A stretch of 64,000 nucleotides of DNA from assembly GCF_003688895.1 (NCBI RefSeq), contig NZ_REFV01000001.1, positions 289,503 through 353,502 on the forward strand, written 5' to 3'. Below the pieces are notes generated by a model. It made no database searches. It had not been told where the DNA came from and saw only the letters and a program-made list of their open reading frames with translations. Source of the stretch: Dokdonia sinensis (lineage in GTDB: Bacteria > Bacteroidota > Bacteroidia > Flavobacteriales > Flavobacteriaceae). A program made the position numbers and the translations under genes. Positions 59,900-64,000 of the stretch are shown here, piece after piece. The stretch's first letter is position 1; every line of letters begins with the position of its first letter.

Positions 59900-62437
59900 A
59901 TGAAATATAAATTACTGCTTGTTATTTGTTTAGTTTCCGCTTTCGCGAAAGCGCAAGACTATTTCTTCTCAAAATACGCACCCTTTGACCAAGAAATCCC
60001 AACTCCAGAAGCATTCCTGGGATACCCCATAGGGGAACAACATACACGCCACGACCTTATCGTTGCATACCTAGAAAAACTCGCCCAAGTTTCTCCCAGG
60101 GCCACTATCGCGTCCTACGGTAAAACGCACGAAAACCGAAAACTCGTAATGCTCACCATCTCAACAGAGGGAAATCTTTCTAATCTACCTTCCATAAAAA
60201 AACAGCACCTCGCGTTTGTGGACACCGCCGAGAAAGAAACTAACTACGACGAAGTACCCATTTTTATCCAGCTAGGATACAACGTACACGGCAATGAACC
60301 CTCCAGTTCTGAAGCCGCCCTACTTACTGCATACACGCTCGTTGCATCACAGCATCCCGAAATCAAAAAATATCGTGAGAACAGTATCATTTTTCTAGAC
60401 CCTACTATAAACCCAGATGGTCGTGACCGCCATACACAATGGGCAAATAGCTTTAAAGGGAGTCCGCTGGTGTCAGATAATATAGATGCAGAACATACAG
60501 AAATGTGGCCTCGCGGACGGACAAATCACTACTGGTTTGACCTGAATCGCGATTGGTTGCTGGCCATAAATCCAGAAAGTCGCGGGAAGTTGGATTGGTA
60601 TCACGAGTGGTATCCTAACGTTGTCACAGATTTTCACGAGATGGGAACTAATAGCACTCACTTTTTTGAGCCTATGTTACCCATAGGAAGTGAGAACCCA
60701 ATTATGCCCAAGGAAAATTATGAAGACCTCAACAATCTTTTTGCACCATATTTTTCGAGTGCGCTAGATGAGATTGGGTCGTTCTATTTTACAAAAGAAG
60801 CCTTTGACGGGACGTATCCCGGCTACGGTTCCTCCTACCCAGACCTTCAGGGTGCACTTGCCCTACTTTTTGAGCAGGCCAGTAGTCGCGGGCATTTACA
60901 GGACACAGATTATGGTACGATAAGCTTTCCGTTTACCATTCGTAATCAGTATACCTCAGGGATGGCAACTGTTAAAGCTTCGGTGGAAAATAAGGGGGCG
61001 TTGAGGAAATACCAGCAAGACTTTTTTAATTCCGCTGTAGGCTCTGCTGAGCGTAGTCGAAGTGCGAAAGCAAAATTTGACCAAGCCACCGCATACGAAT
61101 TTGGCGATCCCAAAGATAAAAACCGAACCAAAGCCTTTATAGACAAACTCCTAAAACACCGCATCAAAAGCTACAAAAAAGGCGATGGAAGATATGTCGT
61201 TCCCGTACTCCAACCCCAAAAGCGAATGGTACAATCCTTTTTTGAAACCTATAAGAAGTACCGTGATAGTGTGTATTACGATGCAAGCGCGTGGTCTGTT
61301 TCAAATTTTTATAATATGAAACATAAAGCGTTGAGCGCTACATCTAGCTTGGGTCAGGAGGTATTATCTACAGACGATATTGCAACGGTCACTCCTGTAT
61401 CAAAAACAAACTACGCTTACCTTGTAGATTATAACGACTATAACGCCCCAGCCCTACTTCATCATTTACAAAGCAACGGTATAAAAGTAGCTACGGCCTT
61501 TAAACCATTTACCGCCAAAACTACTGCTGGCAATATCGATTTTAACTACGGAACGCTTATGATTCCTGTGAGCCGTCAGGATGAAAATTCCCAAGAGGTA
61601 TTTGACATTTTGAGAGAAGCACAAGAAAAATTTCAAGTACCCGTATATGCCACAAATACGGGTTTCAGTCTCAAAGGCGTAGATCTAGGAAGCCGAAATT
61701 TACAGGCTATCGAAACCCCAAAACCTTTAATGATTATAGGAGACGGCACAAGCTCCTATGAAGCTGGCGAAGTGTGGCACCTACTAGACACCCGTGTTGG
61801 TATGCCTCTCACAAAAGTGCTGATGAGTAATTTTAATCGCGTTGCTTTAGGAGATTACAATACGCTCATTATGGTTTCAGGCAACTACAGTAGTTTAAGC
61901 AAAGGAGATAAAGAACGACTTAGGAATTGGCTTGAAGAAGGAAACACCCTTATTACAATTGCAAATGCAACTTCCTGGGCCGTGAATGCCGAAATCGTAA
62001 AAGAAAAACTCATTAAAAAAGAAAAAGATTCTACAGAACTAAAGTCTCGGGAGCCTTATGTAGATGCTGGTCCTAATCGCGGAAAACAGCGTGTAGGCGG
62101 TGCAATATTTGAGGTTGACCTAGACTTGACACATCCCTTGGGCTTTGGTTATACCACAGATAAATTACCCGTTTATAAGAATAACAATGTATGGCTTCAA
62201 CCTAGCAATAATGAGTACAATACCGTTGCCCAATACACAGAAAATCCACACATTGATGGATTTATTTCTGATGAAAACCTTAATGACTATATGAAAAAAA
62301 GCGCCTCCTTAGTCGTGAGCCGTGTAGGAAGAGGGCGCGTGATTCTATTTGCAGATAATCCCAACTTTAGGGGAAGCTGGTACGGAACCAACAAGTTGTT
62401 TCTCAATGCTATCTTCTTCGGCAGTTTAATTGATTAA
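59900..62437 (+). CDS. M14-family zinc carboxypeptidase
   Basis: An 845-residue protein with signal peptide MKYKLLLVICLVSAFAKA (palindrome-encoded AFAKA at residues 14-18). Zinc ligands: His130 and Glu133 in YNVHGNEPSS, and a His in TDFHEMGTNSTHF; catalytic Glu probably in LALLFEQASS. The C-terminal part (from ~residue 590) looks like a class I amidotransferase-like domain (PLMIIGDGTSSYEAGEVWHLL). It should remove C-terminal residues from peptides outside the cytoplasm. It has an AERSRS repeat insert (61046). Two bases separate its stop from the next gene. Confidence 0.9.
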   Translation: MKYKLLLVICLVSAFAKAQDYFFSKYAPFDQEIPTPEAFLGYPIGEQHTRHDLIVAYLEKLAQVSPRATIASYGKTHENRKLVMLTISTEGNLSNLPSIKKQHLAFVDTAEKETNYDEVPIFIQLGYNVHGNEPSSSEAALLTAYTLVASQHPEIKKYRENSIIFLDPTINPDGRDRHTQWANSFKGSPLVSDNIDAEHTEMWPRGRTNHYWFDLNRDWLLAINPESRGKLDWYHEWYPNVVTDFHEMGTNSTHFFEPMLPIGSENPIMPKENYEDLNNLFAPYFSSALDEIGSFYFTKEAFDGTYPGYGSSYPDLQGALALLFEQASSRGHLQDTDYGTISFPFTIRNQYTSGMATVKASVENKGALRKYQQDFFNSAVGSAERSRSAKAKFDQATAYEFGDPKDKNRTKAFIDKLLKHRIKSYKKGDGRYVVPVLQPQKRMVQSFFETYKKYRDSVYYDASAWSVSNFYNMKHKALSATSSLGQEVLSTDDIATVTPVSKTNYAYLVDYNDYNAPALLHHLQSNGIKVATAFKPFTAKTTAGNIDFNYGTLMIPVSRQDENSQEVFDILREAQEKFQVPVYATNTGFSLKGVDLGSRNLQAIETPKPLMIIGDGTSSYEAGEVWHLLDTRVGMPLTKVLMSNFNRVALGDYNTLIMVSGNYSSLSKGDKERLRNWLEEGNTLITIANATSWAVNAEIVKEKLIKKEKDSTELKSREPYVDAGPNRGKQRVGGAIFEVDLDLTHPLGFGYTTDKLPVYKNNNVWLQPSNNEYNTVAQYTENPHIDGFISDENLNDYMKKSASLVVSRVGRGRVILFADNPNFRGSWYGTNKLFLNAIFFGSLID
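59938..59953. repeat. Dispersed palindrome, copy 13 (M14 signal peptide)
   Basis: CGCTTTCGCGAAAGCG, in frame as AFAKA within the signal peptide. Confidence 0.9.
61041..61066. repeat. Short coding repeat GCTGAGCGTAGTCGAAG, copy in M14 gene
   Basis: GCTGAGCGTAGTCGAAG at 61046-61062, in frame as AERSRS. It is followed by GTGCGAAAGC, which may be a decayed half of the palindrome. Confidence 0.8.
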
Positions 62438-62439
62438 AT

Positions 62440-64000
62440 ATGAAAAAACTTTATGTACTAGCAATAGCCTTTTTGGTTTTCGCTTTCGCGAAAGCGTACT
62501 CACAAACACAACAAGGCCCGTTTAACCAACTCATCATACGTGGTGCAACGCTCATAAACGGCGATGGGGCACCACCTATAGGTCCTGTAGATATTATTGT
62601 AGAAAATAATATTATCAAAAATGTGCAAGTCGTAGGCTATCCAGGGGTTGCGATAGATGAAAGCAAACGCCCTAAATTGAAGGCTGGTGGTAAGGAACTA
62701 GATGCAACCGGAATGTATGTCCTTCCCGGTTTTGTAGATATGCACGGTCACATAGGTGGCACGGCTCAGGGTGCAGACTGGGATTATGTCTTTAAACTCT
62801 GGATGGCGCACGGGATTACAACCGTAAGAGAGCCTTCTGGCCGAAGCATAGACTGGACACTTGACTTAAAAAAGAAATCGGCCAAAAATGAGATAATTGC
62901 ACCTCGTATTGTGGCACACACGGGATTTGGCGCAGGAAGCAAAGAACCCATCATTACTGCCGAACAAGCTAGAGAGTGGGTGCGCAGTAATGCAAAAAAA
63001 GGTGCCGATGGTATCAAATTTTTTGGCGCAGAGCCTCACATCATGCAGGCCGCCCTTGAGGAAAATAAAAAACTGGGACTTACCTCATCAATGCACCATG
63101 CACAAATGAGCGTAGCACGATGGAATGTTCTTAATAGTGCCAGAGCAGGTCTAACCACAATGGAACATTGGTATGGATTGCCAGAAGCGCTATTTGAAGA
63201 TCGTACCGTACAGAACTATCCGCTAGATTATAATTATAACAATGAGCAACACCGTTTTGGAGAAGCTGGAAGACTTTGGGAACAAGCTGCAAAACCTTAC
63301 TCTGATCATTGGAATGCTGTGATGGATGAATTACTCGCATTAGACTTTACCCTTGACCCCACTTTTAATATTTATGAAGCCAGCAGAGACCTAATGCGGG
63401 CACGCCGCGCCGAGTGGCACGAGGATTACACGTTGCCTTCATTATGGCGTTTCTATCAACCGAGTAAGGTTTCTCACGGAAGCTATTGGCACTTTTGGGG
63501 AACCGAGGAGGAAGTTCATTGGAAAAACAACTACCGTCTATGGATGACTTTTATCAATGAGTATAAAAACCGAGGTGGACGAGTGACTGCAGGCTCGGAC
63601 TCTGGATTTATATTTCAGCTATACGGATTTGCTTATATCCGAGAGCTCGAACTCTTGCGTGAGGCTGGGTTCCATCCGCTAGAGGTTATCAGGTCTGCGA
63701 CGCTCAATGGGGCTGAGGCACTGCGTATGGACGATAAAATAGGCTCCATACAACCGGGAAAACTAGCAGATATGGTTATCGTAAATGAAAATCCATTGCA
63801 GAATTTGAAGGTACTTTACGGAACCGGCGCGATTAAACTTACGGATGATAATGAAGTTATACGCACGGGTGGAGTTTCTTATACAATTAAAGATGGAATC
63901 ATTTATAACGCTAAGCAACTGCTTAAAGAAGTAAAAGAAATGGTGGATAAAGCTAAGGCAGAAGAGAATTTTAAGATTTTACAGCCTGGGGTAAAAAACT
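62440..64000 (+). CDS. Amidohydrolase-family exported enzyme, 3' end outside window
   Basis: From ATG at 62440 the frame is open for 520 codons to the window edge. Signal peptide MKKLYVLAIAFLVFAFAKA with the palindrome-encoded AFAKA at residues 15-19. Amidohydrolase features: NQLIIRGATLINGDGAPP, metal motif LPGFVDMHGHIGG (HxH), SMHHAQMS, AGSDSGF (metal Asp). Such imidazolonepropionase-like enzymes cleave cyclic amides or dipeptides. It follows the M14 peptidase with two bases between, and both are exported, so joint breakdown of extracellular peptides is likely. Substrate not known. Confidence 0.9.
   Translation, partial: MKKLYVLAIAFLVFAFAKAYSQTQQGPFNQLIIRGATLINGDGAPPIGPVDIIVENNIIKNVQVVGYPGVAIDESKRPKLKAGGKELDATGMYVLPGFVDMHGHIGGTAQGADWDYVFKLWMAHGITTVREPSGRSIDWTLDLKKKSAKNEIIAPRIVAHTGFGAGSKEPIITAEQAREWVRSNAKKGADGIKFFGAEPHIMQAALEENKKLGLTSSMHHAQMSVARWNVLNSARAGLTTMEHWYGLPEALFEDRTVQNYPLDYNYNNEQHRFGEAGRLWEQAAKPYSDHWNAVMDELLALDFTLDPTFNIYEASRDLMRARRAEWHEDYTLPSLWRFYQPSKVSHGSYWHFWGTEEEVHWKNNYRLWMTFINEYKNRGGRVTAGSDSGFIFQLYGFAYIRELELLREAGFHPLEVIRSATLNGAEALRMDDKIGSIQPGKLADMVIVNENPLQNLKVLYGTGAIKLTDDNEVIRTGGVSYTIKDGIIYNAKQLLKEVKEMVDKAKAEENFKILQPGVKN
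62481..62496. repeat. Dispersed palindrome, copy 14 (amidohydrolase signal peptide)
   Basis: CGCTTTCGCGAAAGCG, in frame as AFAKA within the signal peptide. Confidence 0.9.

Noticed and set aside
924-62496. Palindrome as a parS partition site
   Set aside because: The architecture is similar to parS (a 14-16 bp palindrome with central CG), but copies occur every ~4.5 kb across the window, far too many, and the sequence differs from known parS. A relative of the nucleoid class remains possible.

Overview
The window looks like a chromosomal segment of a marine Flavobacteriaceae bacterium (Bacteroidota). The evidence is a PorQ component of the type IX secretion system (T9SS), a T9SS type A sorting-domain protein, three TonB receptors with CarboxypepD_reg-type N-termini, DUF4249, DUF3810 and DUF2752 proteins, a head-GIN-domain protein, lipoproteins with a Cys-Asp/Ser-rich start, and a flavobacterial -33/-7 promoter (TTG-N19-TAACTTTG). 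A Dokdonia-like genus is my guess, not a demonstrated assignment. I saw no rRNA, tRNA, CRISPR array, prophage or insertion sequence.

Layout. 1-5.5 kb: truncated amidohydrolase, DUF3810 protein, sodium:solute symporter, CoA-binding protein, a gap with two orphan terminators, TRIC/UPF0126 channel and RDD protein. 5.5-11.9 kb: a tightly packed membrane operon SpoIIM - multi-TM protein - DUF4129 - DUF4350 - MoxR ATPase - DUF58. 12-13.3 kb: purB. 13.5-17.8 kb: two divergent ECF sigma-factor modules, each with a putative membrane anti-sigma factor, separated by a G-rich repeat; the right-hand one continues into two exported beta-repeat proteins. 18-27.2 kb: glycosyltransferase, OmpA-type lipoprotein, LRR protein, Sua5/YciO protein, DUF2945 protein, esterase, UvrD-type helicase, CarboxypepD-like and transglutaminase-like proteins. 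27.2-28.4 kb: an AT-rich patch with a HigB/HigA-type toxin-antitoxin pair. 28.6-37 kb: porQ, lon, a ferredoxin divergent from an acyl-CoA reductase, serC, serA, DUF937. 37.2-41.7 kb: small envelope proteins, a His-rich exported peptide, a TonB receptor and a lipoprotein, possibly a metal-uptake set. 41.8-54.7 kb: bifunctional NAD(P)HX repair enzyme, TonB receptor with two DUF4249 lipoproteins, M23 peptidase, a third TonB receptor, cysteine desulfurase, a TSP3-like lipoprotein, Smr-domain protein. 54.8-58.3 kb: T9SS cargo, then a DUF2752 / CCC-motif / CD225 (dispanin) / DUF2752 set. 58.4-64 kb: degenerate alpha/beta hydrolase, M14 carboxypeptidase and a truncated amidohydrolase.

The most striking feature is not a gene. 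A perfect palindrome, GCTTTCGCGAAAGC (often extended to 16-22 bp), occurs 14 times in 64 kb, where chance predicts about 0.0002. Copies lie between genes and in frame inside genes, where all three frames are used (AFAKA, RFRES, LSRK). In two adjacent genes it forms part of the signal peptide. A second short family (core GCTGAGCGNAGTCGAAG) is also found in frame inside five proteins, and in two genes the two motifs are joined into the same 37-bp unit. Several low-complexity G/T-rich arrays occur in the 13.3-18 kb interval.
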